53,774 bases of DNA from Vicinamibacteria bacterium (GTDB taxonomy: Bacteria; Acidobacteriota; Vicinamibacteria; Vicinamibacterales; UBA8438): contig JAJEFC010000374.1 of assembly GCA_022820675.1 (NCBI GenBank), positions 1 to 53,774 of the forward strand. The letters are read 5' to 3'. The notes beneath the pieces were generated by a model. It was not told the origin of the DNA. It did not search any database and was given only the letters and a program-made list of their open reading frames with translations. This document shows positions 1-9,134 of the stretch, in pieces (positions within the stretch are counted from its first letter, which is position 1; every line of letters starts with the position of its first letter). The position numbers and the translations under genes were made by a program.

Positions 1-701
1 AGGTCGGCGGCGGCGGGGCCGGCTGGCAGCCGGGAGCGGCGCCGCAACCGCTCGACCTCACGCTTCAACCCGTGCGCCGACGCGGTGGCGAGGTCGACGG
101 ATTGCCGAAGATCCTCGGCGGCGCGCTCCTGGGCATCGACCGACTCGCGCAAGCCATCCGTCGTGTGCCGAGTGGCCTGCTGCAGGGCGTCGATGGACTG
201 GCGCAGGCCCTCCGCCGAATGTTCGATGGACTGGCGCAGATCCTCCGCGGCCCGATCGAGATGCCGCAGGAACTCGATGACATGAGACTGAAACGTGGCG
301 AGGAGCCCCAGGTGGCGGTCGAGCGTCGCAACGACCGCGGCGGCGGACTCCCGGCTCTCGGACGCGGCCCGGATGTTGCCGTCGAAATGGCGGAGGAGCA
401 GCGTGTTGAACTGCTGCTGGCGTTGAAGGATGGGCCGCAGCATCCGCCACGCGATGTCCCGGAGCCAGCGGCGCCACCCCGTGCCCAGGTCGATTTCGTT
501 CTCGACTTCCGCGGGAAGCAGGCGCCAGGCCCGGCTCAACGCGGCGAGCTGCCCGTCGTCGAAGCCGGCGGGCGGTTGCGGCAGCTCCGGCTTCGGCGCG
601 GCGGCGTTCCGAATCGCGGCGAGCGCGACGTCGCCCGGGCGGGGGCCGTCCCCGGAGGGAGAGGCTTCTTCGGGCGCCGGGTCGTCGTCTCGTTCGTGCA
701 T
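1..701 (-). CDS. Coiled-coil protein of surface-polysaccharide cluster, N-terminal part (runs off the left edge)
   Basis: An uninterrupted minus-strand frame begins at the ATG at 701 and reaches the window edge, giving 233 codons without a stop. The first 60 residues are acidic and Pro-rich. A Trp/Arg-rich segment follows (WRRWLRDIAWRMLRPILQRQ). From about residue 130 there is a long amphipathic helix built from repeats of the type AEDLRQSI / AEGLRQSI / TDGLRESV / AEDLRQSV, which I read as coiled coil. Segments of this kind commonly precede methyltransferase or glycosyltransferase domains in exopolysaccharide clusters, so a catalytic domain may lie beyond the edge; that is inference. It is transcribed away from the glycosyltransferase genes to its right. 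Codon structure supports this frame over the competing plus-strand frames. Confidence 0.7.
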   Translation of the reverse strand, partial: MHERDDDPAPEEASPSGDGPRPGDVALAAIRNAAAPKPELPQPPAGFDDGQLAALSRAWRLLPAEVENEIDLGTGWRRWLRDIAWRMLRPILQRQQQFNTLLLRHFDGNIRAASESRESAAAVVATLDRHLGLLATFQSHVIEFLRHLDRAAEDLRQSIEHSAEGLRQSIDALQQATRHTTDGLRESVDAQERAAEDLRQSVDLATASAHGLKREVERLRRRSRLPAGPAAAD

Positions 702-1158
702 GGCGCGGGACTCCTGGCCCGACACGAGTATCCGGCCCCCGAGTGAGTGACGATCGTCAATCCGGCGTCCGCATACCCGTGCCGACGGCCGTTCCAGGTA
801 AACGACTCGGAGCGGCGGCCGGGCCGGAAGCTCAGCGCGGCCCCGGACCGGCCCCCTCCCCGCCACGTCCCCGCCCGCAACCAGCCCCGGCCAACCGGAC
901 TTCGAGAGCCTCCGGCCAACCGCCGTCGTCACTGACGGCTATCGGCCAAATCCCGCCTGCGCTTTATGTCCAGCCCACCTGCGGGCGGCGCCGCCCAGCC
1001 TGGCTTCCGACTCCCGGGGGTGATTTGACAACCCTCGTCGGCGCCGATACGGTAGGCGGACCCTGCACGGCGCGGGACGACTCCATGGCGCTGGCCGCCA
1101 GCCGGGCGCGGGTCGTTGGCCCGACCTCGGGCGAGGCAGCGTTCTTCGGGGGTGACGG
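702..1158. other. Divergent intergenic region
   Basis: This 457-bp gap separates two divergently read polysaccharide-cluster genes and must hold both promoters. It is GC-rich and I saw no clear -10/-35 pair, hairpin or repeat in it. Confidence 0.4.
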
Positions 1159-2070
1159 ATGCCTGCGCTTCCAGCTCGGCCCGATGAAATCGACGTGGAG
1201 CGGATCATGGCGCAGGTCCGCGCCCGCGTCGAGGCGCGGATCCGCCGCGAGGCGGCGGAGCGGGAACCCGAGCCGTCGCCGGCCCCGGAGCCGGAACGCG
1301 GTCGGGGTGCGGCGCAACCGGAACGCGAAAGCGCCTCGGTGGCGCTGCCGCCCTCGGCGTCGTTCTCCTTCCACGGCAACAGCATCTACTGGTCGTCGCG
1401 CGGCGGCGGGGTCGGAAAGCTGCTGCACGCGAGCCGGAGGCTGCTCGCACCGCTCGTGAAGTTCGTGTTCAACATCGACCCGATGGTGGACGCGCTCGCG
1501 ATCCAGGCGCGGCGCAACGCGCAGCAGGCGGCGTTCGACGACGACGTGGCCCGGCGGCTGGCGGCCCGGGAAGAGCGGGACGCGCTGAACCGGCGGGCCG
1601 TCGAGAGCCTGACGGTGCAGATGGAGCGGCTCACCGCCGACATGAACGGCCACCGGACGCTCGTGGCATCGGCGTTCGAGCGGCTCGACGCGCTCGAGCG
1701 GGCCCGGGCCGGCGAGCATGCCGCGAAGCCGCAGGGAGACCCGACGCCGCCTCGGGACGCCGGCGGTCTGGACCGGGCCGGCGAACATGGCGCGAAGCCG
1801 CGGGGAGACGGGCCGACGGACGAGCGCACCGACCACGACGCTTCGCCGCACGCGGCCGATGCGCCGTCGAGTGGCAGGCAGGCCGACGAGCGCAACGACG
1901 ACGCTCCACCGCCCGCGGCCGACACGCCGTCGAGTGGCAGGCAAGCCGACGAGCGCACCGACCACGACGCTTCGCCGCACGCGGCCGATGCGCCGTCGAT
2001 CGGCGGGCAGGCCGACGAGCACCCCGACGACGACGCTTCGCCGCCCGCGCCGCCCACGCCGAATCGATGA
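1159..2070 (+). CDS. Coiled-coil protein with degenerate tandem-repeat tail, polysaccharide cluster
   Basis: The 303-residue product opens with a short motif (DEIDVERIMAQVRARVEAR) that resembles the N-terminus of many exopolysaccharide-cluster methyltransferases and glycosyltransferases. A conserved-looking middle part follows (residues about 75-115, with LLAPLVKFVFNIDPM), then a helical region (about 120-185). There is no methyltransferase domain. Instead the last 85 residues are four degenerate copies of a 21-22-residue unit of type ADERTDHDASPHAADAPSS, rich in Asp, Ala and Pro and probably disordered. The stop overlaps the next start (ATGA), so it is translationally coupled to the GT4 gene. 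Its function is unknown; a scaffold or partner of the glycosyltransferase is possible. Confidence 0.65.
   Translation: MPALPARPDEIDVERIMAQVRARVEARIRREAAEREPEPSPAPEPERGRGAAQPERESASVALPPSASFSFHGNSIYWSSRGGGVGKLLHASRRLLAPLVKFVFNIDPMVDALAIQARRNAQQAAFDDDVARRLAAREERDALNRRAVESLTVQMERLTADMNGHRTLVASAFERLDALERARAGEHAAKPQGDPTPPRDAGGLDRAGEHGAKPRGDGPTDERTDHDASPHAADAPSSGRQADERNDDAPPPAADTPSSGRQADERTDHDASPHAADAPSIGGQADEHPDDDASPPAPPTPNR
1812..2069 (+). repeat. In-gene tandem repeat of about 66 bp, four degenerate units
   Basis: Units begin near 1812, 1881, 1947 and 2010. All are in frame within the coiled-coil protein gene and encode an Asp/Ala/Pro-rich 21-22-residue unit. A smaller repeat just upstream encodes GEHAAKPQGD and GEHGAKPRGD. 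Copies 1 and 3 are nearly identical at the DNA level, so expansion is probably recent. Confidence 0.8.
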
Positions 2071-3374
2071 GGCTGGCCGTCATCGTCCAACGTTACGGGC
2101 TCGAGATCAACGGCGGGGCCGAGTTGCACGCGCGCTACATCGCCGAGCGGCTGGCCCGGCACGCCGAGGTCGAGGTCCTCACCACCTGCGCCCGCGACTA
2201 CGTCACCTGGCGGAACGAGTACCCGGCGGGCGTCGAGACGATCGAGGGCGTGCCGGTGCGCCGGTTCCCCGTCGCCCGCGAGCGCGACCCCCACGACTTC
2301 GGCCTGCGCTCCCGCCGGGTGTTCGAGCAGCCGCACTCTCTCGCCGACGAGCTGGGGTGGCTGTCGAGCCAGGGCCCCACCAGCCCCGCCCTGCTCTCGT
2401 ACCTGACCCGGCACGAGGAGCAGTACGACTACTGCATCTTCTTCAGCTACCGCTACTACCACGCCTACCACGGCATCCGGGCCGTCGCGAGCCGCGCCCT
2501 CCTGGTGCCGACGGCCGAGCGCGACCCCGCCATCGGCCTGTCCCTCTTCGGCCCGACGTTCCGCGGCGTGCGCGGCATCCTCTACAACTCGTTCGAGGAG
2601 CGGGCGCTGATCCAGCACGTCTCGGGGAACCAGGCGGTGCCGGGCGTGGTGGTGGGCGTCGGGTCGGAGGTGCCCGACGAGGCCGACGCGGCGCGGTTCC
2701 GGGCGCGGACCGGCATCACCGGCCCCTTCGCCCTCTACGTCGGGCGCATCGACCCGAACAAGGGGTGCGCCGACCTGTTCAACCACTTCCGGGGCTACGC
2801 GGCCGAGGGAGGGCGGCTCGACCTGGTTCTCGCCGGGTCGGCCCGCATGCCCGTGCCGGACGACCCGCGCATCCGTGAGCTCGGGTTCGTGTCCGAAGAG
2901 GAGAAGTACGACGCCCTCGCCGCCGCCGACGTGCTGATCATGCCGTCGCCGTACGAGAGCCTGTCGATGGTGACGCTGGAAGCCTGGGCGATGGGGCGGC
3001 CGGTGCTCGTCAACGGCGACTGCGACGTGCTCCGCGGTCAGGCGGTCCGGAGCAACGCCGGCCTCTACTACACGAGCTACGCGGAGTTCGCCGAGACCCT
3101 GCGGCTCCTCGAGGACGACCCCCGGCTGCGCGCCGGCCTCGGCGCCAACGGCCGCCGGTACTTCGAGCGGCACTACACGTGGCCGGAGATCGACCGGAAG
3201 TACCTGGACCTGCTCGACCGCCTGCGGCAGGAGGATGGGGCCGCGGGCGGACGGGCGATGGAGCCGATGCCGGGATGGTTCGGACGCCGCCGCCGGAACC
3301 TGCCGCCGGCCGCCGAGGCGGTCGACCGCGCACCCCGCGGGCCGGTCGCGCCGGCCGAGAGCCGCCATGGCTGA
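2067..3374 (+). CDS. GT4-family glycosyltransferase (GT-B fold)
   Basis: This 435-residue protein fits a retaining GT-B glycosyltransferase of family GT4, which moves a sugar from a nucleotide-sugar donor to a growing surface glycan at the cytoplasmic face. The N-terminal domain begins with QRYGLEINGGAELHAR, the acceptor-side glycine-rich loop. The C-terminal domain starts near residue 225 with LYVGRIDPNKG and contains PSPYESLSMVTLEAWAMG, the family's E-x7-E donor-binding motif. The last 40 residues are Pro/Arg-rich and look dispensable. The start overlaps the upstream stop by 4 nt. The donor and acceptor sugars cannot be told from sequence. Confidence 0.88.
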   Translation: MRLAVIVQRYGLEINGGAELHARYIAERLARHAEVEVLTTCARDYVTWRNEYPAGVETIEGVPVRRFPVARERDPHDFGLRSRRVFEQPHSLADELGWLSSQGPTSPALLSYLTRHEEQYDYCIFFSYRYYHAYHGIRAVASRALLVPTAERDPAIGLSLFGPTFRGVRGILYNSFEERALIQHVSGNQAVPGVVVGVGSEVPDEADAARFRARTGITGPFALYVGRIDPNKGCADLFNHFRGYAAEGGRLDLVLAGSARMPVPDDPRIRELGFVSEEEKYDALAAADVLIMPSPYESLSMVTLEAWAMGRPVLVNGDCDVLRGQAVRSNAGLYYTSYAEFAETLRLLEDDPRLRAGLGANGRRYFERHYTWPEIDRKYLDLLDRLRQEDGAAGGRAMEPMPGWFGRRRRNLPPAAEAVDRAPRGPVAPAESRHG

Positions 3375-3446
3375 CTCCGATCCGAACGGGCGAGGCGCAC
3401 AATCGCGCGAAGCGGGCGCGAACTACGCACCCCGTCTCCTTCCCCT

Positions 3447-6215
3447 GTGCCGCGGCCGCGATGGGTGCGCGCCGCCGACGCCCTGACGATCCTGCTCCTG
3501 CTGGCAGCGCTGCGGGCCGCGGTCTTCAGCGGCTTCGAGATGCCCGGCCTCTCGATCCGAGACCCCCGGCGCCCCCTGCTCCTGGCGCTGATCGTCGGAG
3601 GCCTGCGCTTCTACCTGGTCGACAGGGCCACGATCCTCTGGGGACTCCAGCGCTTCTGTCGGTGGTTCGAGCAGACGGACGACCCGGACGGCGACGGGCT
3701 GCGCGGGGCGCGCATGGACGCGGTGTTCGTCCGGACCTTCGACGTGCTGGTGGTATGGGTCGCGTCGGTCTCGTACGTGTCCGTCGCGCTGCTGGCACTG
3801 AGCGCGTACGACGCCACCACCGCCATCATCGCGGGCACCCTGGTCAGCACCGTCGTGTGGTTCTTCACGCCGGCCCGCTTCATGCCGGCGCGCCTCGAGG
3901 CCGACGGCACCGCGCCGGGCCGGCCCGTCTTCCCCGTACTGCTGCTGGTGCTGCTCGCGACCCTGCTGTTCCGCAGCGAGCCCTTCCGAACCATGCACGG
4001 CGGCGAGGACCAGGGGGTCTACGTCGCCATGTCGAGCTACCTGCAGCGGGAGGGAACTGTCTTCATCGACGACCCGCTCCCGGAAGCGCTGCCCGACGGT
4101 TCGCGGGAGATCTACCAGGCCCAACTATTCTCCGGACCTCCCGTCGGCCTGTCGGTTCAGCCCGGTGTCTTCTACTGGTACGACAACCAGTACATCTTCC
4201 AGTTCTACCACCTGCACTCTCTTTGGATGGCCGCGTTCGCCGAGCTCTTCGGGGACGGCGCCCGATTCTACTCGCTGACGTTCTTCGGACTGCTGAGCGT
4301 GCTCGGGCTCTGCCTGCTGACGCTCGAGCTGACCGGATCGCGGCTGGCCGTGCTGGCGGTGGGCCTCCTGCTGGCGGTCAACCCTCTGCACGCGTACTTC
4401 AGCCGGTTCCAGGTCACGGAAGTGGTGGCGCTGGCCTTCTCGTCGGTGGGGTTCTACTACCTGGCACGGGCGTTCCGGGGCATGCGCGACGCCGCGCCCG
4501 CTGCGGCCGTCACCTCCCTCCTCGCCCTCGCGGCGGGAGCAGTGTCGCTGGTGTTCTTCGTCCGCATCACCGGGTTTCTGTACATGCCCGCCCTCGTGCC
4601 GCTCTTCGGCATGGGCGTCTGGTGGATGATCGAGGGCCGCATGAGCGAGGGCCGCCGGATCGTCGGGTTCTGCGCCGCCGTGGGCGCACTGTACGGCCTC
4701 TCGGTGCTCTACGGCCTGGGGTACTCGCTCATCTACGTCTTGGGGATCTACCGACAGACCTTCGGCGACCTGCTCGGCGCCAACTACCCGCTCATCACCC
4801 TGGGCGTCGCCGGCGCGGCCGTGACCGCGATGGCCGCGGCGGCGCGGAACACGCACCGTCCCGCCATGCGTCGGCTGATGGCATGGGCGGCCAGACCGCG
4901 CCCGTGGGTCTGGCTGGGGTCCGCAACGGTCGCGGCGGCGGTTTTCGGGAGCCTGTACCAGGCGTACCTGATCGGATTCACCGACCGCCATGCGGACGAC
5001 GCGTTCCTCAACGCATTCGGCATCGTCGGCGCCGGCGCCGGCATCCTCCTCCAGTCGGGGGCCGCCGCGTGGCTGTTGTACGCGTCGCCGCTTCTGGTCG
5101 TGGTCCTCGTCTGGGGGATGCACCGCCCCGACCGCTCCGCCGTCGAGGTGCTGCTCTACGTGTTCCTCGCCGTCTGCCTCGCCGCCACCGTCATCTTCCA
5201 CGTTCCCGTCATCTATCAGCACTACTGGTGGGCCAGATACCTGCTGAGCGAGGTCGTGCCCTACAGCATCGTCCTCGCCGTCACCCTGACCGCGCTCGCG
5301 GGGCCGGGCGCCTTCCGCCGGCTGGGCGTGGTCGCGATCCTCGCGGCGATGCCCTTTCACCTCTACTACACCACCAGGCAGATGCCTGTCAGGCACGGGT
5401 CACAGCCGTATGCGGTACTGAGCCGGATCGCGGATCGTGTGGGAGAGGGGGTACTGCTGCTGGACGTCGACGGATTCGGCGACCCGCTGCACGCACGGCT
5501 CCAGACGCCGCTGAGCCTGTACTTCGGCACGCACGTCTTCCCCTACGCCGCGGAAGACCTGGACGCCGTCGTGCAGTCGTTCGATGGGCTCCTGGGCGCC
5601 AACCTGTGGCTGCTCTCCAATTCCCACAACGGCCACCCGAGACTGCGCCTGCGCGAGGCGTTCCCCTATCGCGACCACCGCATGGAACGCGCTCGTACGA
5701 TTCCCGTCACCAGCAGCGAGCGCTGGTGGAACCAGACACTGTTGCTGTACCGGTACGAGGTCTGCGCCGCGCCGGGCTGCGATCTGCGGCTCCGCGACGG
5801 CGCCCTCTACTCCCTGGGTCGCGGCTACGTCTACCACCAGAGGATGCTCGGCACCGGCTGGTACGGGGCCGAGGAGCGCCACGCCTGGTCCGGGCCGCAA
5901 GCCACGCTGACGCTGTCGCGCAACTGGTTCCCGACCGGCCGATGGCCGGCCGCGATGCGCCTGGAGACGAGGGCGTTGGCGGCGCCGGATCACCCCGTGA
6001 CCGTGACCGCCCGCTCCGGCGGCACCGAGCACGTGGTCCGGTTCGACGACGGCGGAACCGGGGTGCACGAGGTGCCCCTCGCCTGCACGGACCTCGAGGA
6101 CGCGTGCGCGGTGGAGCTGGAGATCGACGGCGCCCGGTCGCCGCGGGAGGTGAGCGGACTGCCGGATGCGCGCACGCTCGGCATCGCCCTCTACCGCATC
6201 GGGTTCAGGTTCTGA
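3447..6215 (+). CDS. Large polytopic membrane protein, GT-C (GT39/PMT-like) glycosyltransferase candidate
   Basis: The 922-residue protein has a hydrophobic N-terminus and roughly a dozen membrane segments up to about residue 650, then a soluble C-terminal domain (about 270 residues) that would lie in the periplasm. An acidic first-loop motif near residues 185-190 (HGGEDQGVY) resembles the catalytic Asp/Glu pair of GT-C enzymes that use polyprenyl-phosphate sugars. I infer transfer of a lipid-linked sugar outside the inner membrane. The start is a GTG at 3447; no in-frame ATG gives a better start. It lies 72 bp after the GT4 gene on the same strand, probably in the same operon. The exact family is uncertain. 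Confidence 0.7.
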   Translation: MPRPRWVRAADALTILLLLAALRAAVFSGFEMPGLSIRDPRRPLLLALIVGGLRFYLVDRATILWGLQRFCRWFEQTDDPDGDGLRGARMDAVFVRTFDVLVVWVASVSYVSVALLALSAYDATTAIIAGTLVSTVVWFFTPARFMPARLEADGTAPGRPVFPVLLLVLLATLLFRSEPFRTMHGGEDQGVYVAMSSYLQREGTVFIDDPLPEALPDGSREIYQAQLFSGPPVGLSVQPGVFYWYDNQYIFQFYHLHSLWMAAFAELFGDGARFYSLTFFGLLSVLGLCLLTLELTGSRLAVLAVGLLLAVNPLHAYFSRFQVTEVVALAFSSVGFYYLARAFRGMRDAAPAAAVTSLLALAAGAVSLVFFVRITGFLYMPALVPLFGMGVWWMIEGRMSEGRRIVGFCAAVGALYGLSVLYGLGYSLIYVLGIYRQTFGDLLGANYPLITLGVAGAAVTAMAAAARNTHRPAMRRLMAWAARPRPWVWLGSATVAAAVFGSLYQAYLIGFTDRHADDAFLNAFGIVGAGAGILLQSGAAAWLLYASPLLVVVLVWGMHRPDRSAVEVLLYVFLAVCLAATVIFHVPVIYQHYWWARYLLSEVVPYSIVLAVTLTALAGPGAFRRLGVVAILAAMPFHLYYTTRQMPVRHGSQPYAVLSRIADRVGEGVLLLDVDGFGDPLHARLQTPLSLYFGTHVFPYAAEDLDAVVQSFDGLLGANLWLLSNSHNGHPRLRLREAFPYRDHRMERARTIPVTSSERWWNQTLLLYRYEVCAAPGCDLRLRDGALYSLGRGYVYHQRMLGTGWYGAEERHAWSGPQATLTLSRNWFPTGRWPAAMRLETRALAAPDHPVTVTARSGGTEHVVRFDDGGTGVHEVPLACTDLEDACAVELEIDGARSPREVSGLPDARTLGIALYRIGFRF

Positions 6216-6330
6216 ATGACCGGCCGCCGCCGTTCACTGCCTTGACGATCCAGGCATCGCGGGTTCACGGACCCATCCGGGGTCGAAGCCCTCTCGACCG
6301 AACCGTTCCCGGTGCCGCCGGAGCTTGCGG

Positions 6331-6478
6331 AGCTCTCAGGGGTGCACGTCAGATTTGTGGGACCCGCCTCTGCCGCGGCGAGCACTTCGCCGAAAGCCAC
6401 CTGTTAGCACGCCAACCTGGCCCGGAAATGCTCGCAACCGCGAATCTCCAACTTTCCTGACGTGCACCCAGCTCTCAG
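6331..6478. mobile_element. MITE-like element copy 1 (130 bp) with 9-bp target-site duplication
   Basis: The element spans 6340-6469. Its ends are perfect 13-bp terminal inverted repeats: GGGTGCACGTCAG on the left and CTGACGTGCACCC on the right. The 9 bp AGCTCTCAG occurs directly before (6331-6339) and directly after (6470-6478), a classical target-site duplication. There is no reading frame inside, so it must be moved by a transposase encoded elsewhere. A second copy with the same termini lies at 32758-32856. The transposase family cannot be assigned. Confidence 0.9.
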
Positions 6479-6486
6479 CGTGTCCC

Positions 6487-7851
6487 TCAACCTGCCTCGG
6501 GGTCGACCTCGGCGTAGCGCGCCGTGAAGTGCGGCAGGCTCGCCGGCGCGTCGACGACGCGGAGGCCGCGGATGGCGTCGCGGCGGGCGTGGAGCTCGAC
6601 CAGGGCCTCGATGACGTAGTCGAGGTGGGCGCGCGTGTAGACGCGCCGCGGCATCGCGAGGCGCACCAGCTCGAGCGGGGCGTGGCCGCCCGCCCCGACC
6701 ATCGCCGAGCCCACCTCGCTCGCCCGGATCCCGGCCAGCCGGTAGAGGGCGACGACCACCGCCTGGGCGGGGAACCGCTCCGGCGGCAGGTGGGGGCAGA
6801 AGCGGCGCGCGTCGATGTAGACGGCGTGGCCCCCCGGCGGCTCGACGATCTGGATGCCGGCGGCGAGCAGCCGTTCCCCGACGTAGGCGGCGGTGCCGAT
6901 GCGGTGGCGGAGATACTCGGGGTCGAGCACCTCGCGCAGGCCCACCGCCATCGCGTCGAGGTCGCGGCCGGCCAGCCCCCCGTAGGTCAGGTACCCCTCG
7001 GTGGTGATGAGCACCTCGCCGGCGCGGCGCCGGAGGTCGTCGTCGCGGACCAGCAGGAGGCCGCCGATGTTGACGAGGCCGTCCTTCTTGGCGCTGACGA
7101 TCGCCCCGTCGGCGGCGTCGAACTGGTCGCGGGCGATGGCGGCGACGGGCCGGCCGCGCTGGCCCGGCTCACGCTCCCTGATGAACCACGCGTTCTCGGC
7201 GAAGCGGCAGGCGTCGAGGAAGAAGGGCACGCCGCGCCGCCGGCAGACGTCCCGCGCCGCCCGCAGGTTCTCCAGGCTGACGGGCTGGCCGCCCGCCGCG
7301 TTGCTGGTGATGGTGCAGAGGGCGAGGGGGACCCGCGTCCCCTCGGCCGCGAGCAGCGCCTCGAGCCCGGCCAGGTCCATGTTGCCCTTGAAGGGATGCC
7401 GGCTCGTCGGGTCCGCCGCCTCGGGAATCGAGAGGTCGACGGTGCGCGCCCCCGTCCGCTCGATGTTGGCCCACGTGGTGTCGAAGTGGGCGTTGTTCGG
7501 CACCACCTTGCCGGCGCCGCCCGCGACCTCGAAGAGCACCCGCTCGCTCGCCCGGCCCTGGTGCGTCGGCAGCGGCTCGTCGAAGCCGGTGACCTCGCGG
7601 ACCGCCTCCCGAAGCCGCTCGAAGCTGTCGGCGCCGGCGTAGCTCTCGTCGCCGCGCATCATCGCCGCCCACTGCGCCGCGCTCATGGCGCCGGTCCCGC
7701 TGTCGGTCAGCAGGTCGATCACGATGTCGGCCGCCGCCACCCTGAACAGGTTCAGGCCGGCGCGCTGGAGAACGGCCTCGCGCTCCTCGGCCGAGGGCAG
7801 CCGGATGGGCTCGACCATCTTGATGCGGAACGGCTCGAACTCGGTCTTCAT
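6487..7851 (-). CDS. tnaA: Tryptophanase-like beta-eliminating lyase (PLP enzyme)
   Basis: This 454-residue protein matches the tryptophanase / tyrosine phenol-lyase family, cytosolic PLP enzymes that split Trp (to indole, pyruvate and ammonia) or Tyr. The PLP lysine lies in SAKKDGLVNIGG at about residue 253. Other family blocks are PTHQGR, the substrate-domain block GGHAVYIDARRF and the C-terminal AMPRRVYTRAH. Near the residue that separates the two activities the protein reads SEVGS, closer to tryptophanase (VEIGS) than to tyrosine phenol-lyase (MERG), so tryptophanase is favoured by inference. The ATG at 7851 has a good Shine-Dalgarno sequence (GGAGAAGC). No tnaC-like leader or tnaB permease is next to it. 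MITE copy 1 lies 17 bp beyond its stop. Confidence 0.88.
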   Translation of the reverse strand: MKTEFEPFRIKMVEPIRLPSAEEREAVLQRAGLNLFRVAAADIVIDLLTDSGTGAMSAAQWAAMMRGDESYAGADSFERLREAVREVTGFDEPLPTHQGRASERVLFEVAGGAGKVVPNNAHFDTTWANIERTGARTVDLSIPEAADPTSRHPFKGNMDLAGLEALLAAEGTRVPLALCTITSNAAGGQPVSLENLRAARDVCRRRGVPFFLDACRFAENAWFIREREPGQRGRPVAAIARDQFDAADGAIVSAKKDGLVNIGGLLLVRDDDLRRRAGEVLITTEGYLTYGGLAGRDLDAMAVGLREVLDPEYLRHRIGTAAYVGERLLAAGIQIVEPPGGHAVYIDARRFCPHLPPERFPAQAVVVALYRLAGIRASEVGSAMVGAGGHAPLELVRLAMPRRVYTRAHLDYVIEALVELHARRDAIRGLRVVDAPASLPHFTARYAEVDPEAG

Positions 7852-8273
7852 GCTTCTCCGTTGCCGCTCGCGCCTGGCGACGGTCGGCGGCTGGCCGGGC
7901 TGCGGGTCGCTTCCTGTCCAGGCCGAGGCGCACCCGGTCGGCCCTTGTGGACGGCACGTTCGATTCCGTCTCCTCGTCCCACTTCCGTGCTTGTGCCGAT
8001 CGCCCACCCGGCTGGGGGAACTTGTCGATCCGGCGCCTGGTCAGATCAGGCGGCGTCTGCCCGGCTTCGGCGGCCGGGCAATCGGCTCTCCTGCCTCGAG
8101 TGTATCGGGAGAGCCAGGTCGGATGGACGGCTGGGCTCCCGGGTGGCGGGGCGCGATTCCAGAGGGCGCCGGAAACCGCTCCGGAAGCCGGTGGCGAAGC
8201 GCCGCTAGATTCCACCAGCGGTGCACCCCGCGCCACGCTGCCCGCAGTGCACCACGGGGGTTCCGACCGGCTG
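7852..8273. other. Intergenic region, no gene recognised
   Basis: About 420 bp lie between the lyase start and the stop of the small secreted protein. Open frames exist on both strands only because stops are rare at this GC content. I saw no motif or repeat to report. Confidence 0.4.
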
Positions 8274-8657
8274 CTACCGGCAGTCCGGATCGAGCGGCTG
8301 GAACGACGTGACGTTCAGGCGGAGCTCCCCGTCGCGGGCGAAACGAAGGCCCTTGACCTGCACCTTGTGCCCGTCGTGGTCCCCGACCGCGAACTCCCCC
8401 ACGCCGAGCAGACGGTAGCTCAGCGAGCCGAGCCCCCGCCGCCGGGAGTCGTCGAGCTCGTCCTCGCTGGTGAACGCCCGCTCGGTGGGCTCGCCCTCGG
8501 TGGCGCGCTCGAGCATCCAGCCGCCTCCGCTGCGCGCCACACACCCCACCACGGTCCGGAGCTCGACCGCCGCCTCCTGGCCGACCTGCGCCGAGGCCGC
8601 CGTGACCAGCCCGGCGAAGAGGAGCGGAGCCGCGGGAATCCGGTAGAAGCGCATCAT
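8274..8657 (-). CDS. Small secreted protein, unknown function
   Basis: From the ATG at 8657 the frame encodes 127 residues. They begin with a signal peptide (MMRFYRIPAAPLLFAGLV, ending near ASAQ), followed by a compact domain of about 100 residues with two cysteines that could form a disulphide. I recognise no family. The ATG at 8654 is an alternative start. Upstream extension to 8915 runs through repeat DNA and is unlikely to be coding. The protein is probably periplasmic. Confidence 0.55.
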   Translation of the reverse strand: MMRFYRIPAAPLLFAGLVTAASAQVGQEAAVELRTVVGCVARSGGGWMLERATEGEPTERAFTSEDELDDSRRRGLGSLSYRLLGVGEFAVGDHDGHKVQVKGLRFARDGELRLNVTSFQPLDPDCR

Positions 8658-8778
8658 GACTTGATGACGGTATCGGGAACCGCCGCGAACCGGCGCGACG
8701 CCCCGGGGCCGCCAACTTGTACCATGGCCCCGATGTGCAATCAACCAGCCGCGCCCCACCGGGAACGCCTCCGGCGCA

Positions 8779-8973
8779 TGCGAGCGGCTCTGGTGCAACG
8801 GGGGCCTCGACACACGCGATTGCCGGGGACCGAGCGAACGGCGTGTGGTGGGGCGCGGGACCTGGGTGCAACGGCGGCCTCGGCACACGCGATTGCCGGG
8901 GGCCGTCCTCGACATTGACGCGCGTCATGCGAGCGGCTCTGGTGCAACGGGGGCTTCGACACGGACCCCGGTC
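8779..8973. repeat. Three direct copies of a short intergenic repeat
   Basis: The block GGTGCAACGGCGGCCTCG plus CACACGCGATTGCCGGGG appears at about 8792-8830 and 8865-8903. A third, shortened copy (GTGCAACGGGGGCTTCGACACG) lies near 8938-8960. Copies 1 and 3 also share the preceding CATGCGAGCGGCTCT. The copies sit in the gap between divergent genes for secreted proteins. Confidence 0.7.
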
Positions 8974-9134
8974 GGTTCCGTGGCGCACGATTGGCGCCTG
9001 GGAACCGAAGCCCCTCCGGCGGGACCGGCGACGACGCGGTCGATGGGGCCCGCCGGAGCGGGCCAGTCCCGCTCTCACCCCCCGGAGCACCGAGATCCAC
9101 CCCAAGCCGGGCGAAGACGGGATAGAATCCCCGC

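Noticed and set aside
3179..6460. 1093-codon plus-strand frame overlapping the GT4 and membrane-protein genes
   Set aside because: The frame reads Arg/Pro-rich across two well-supported genes in other frames.
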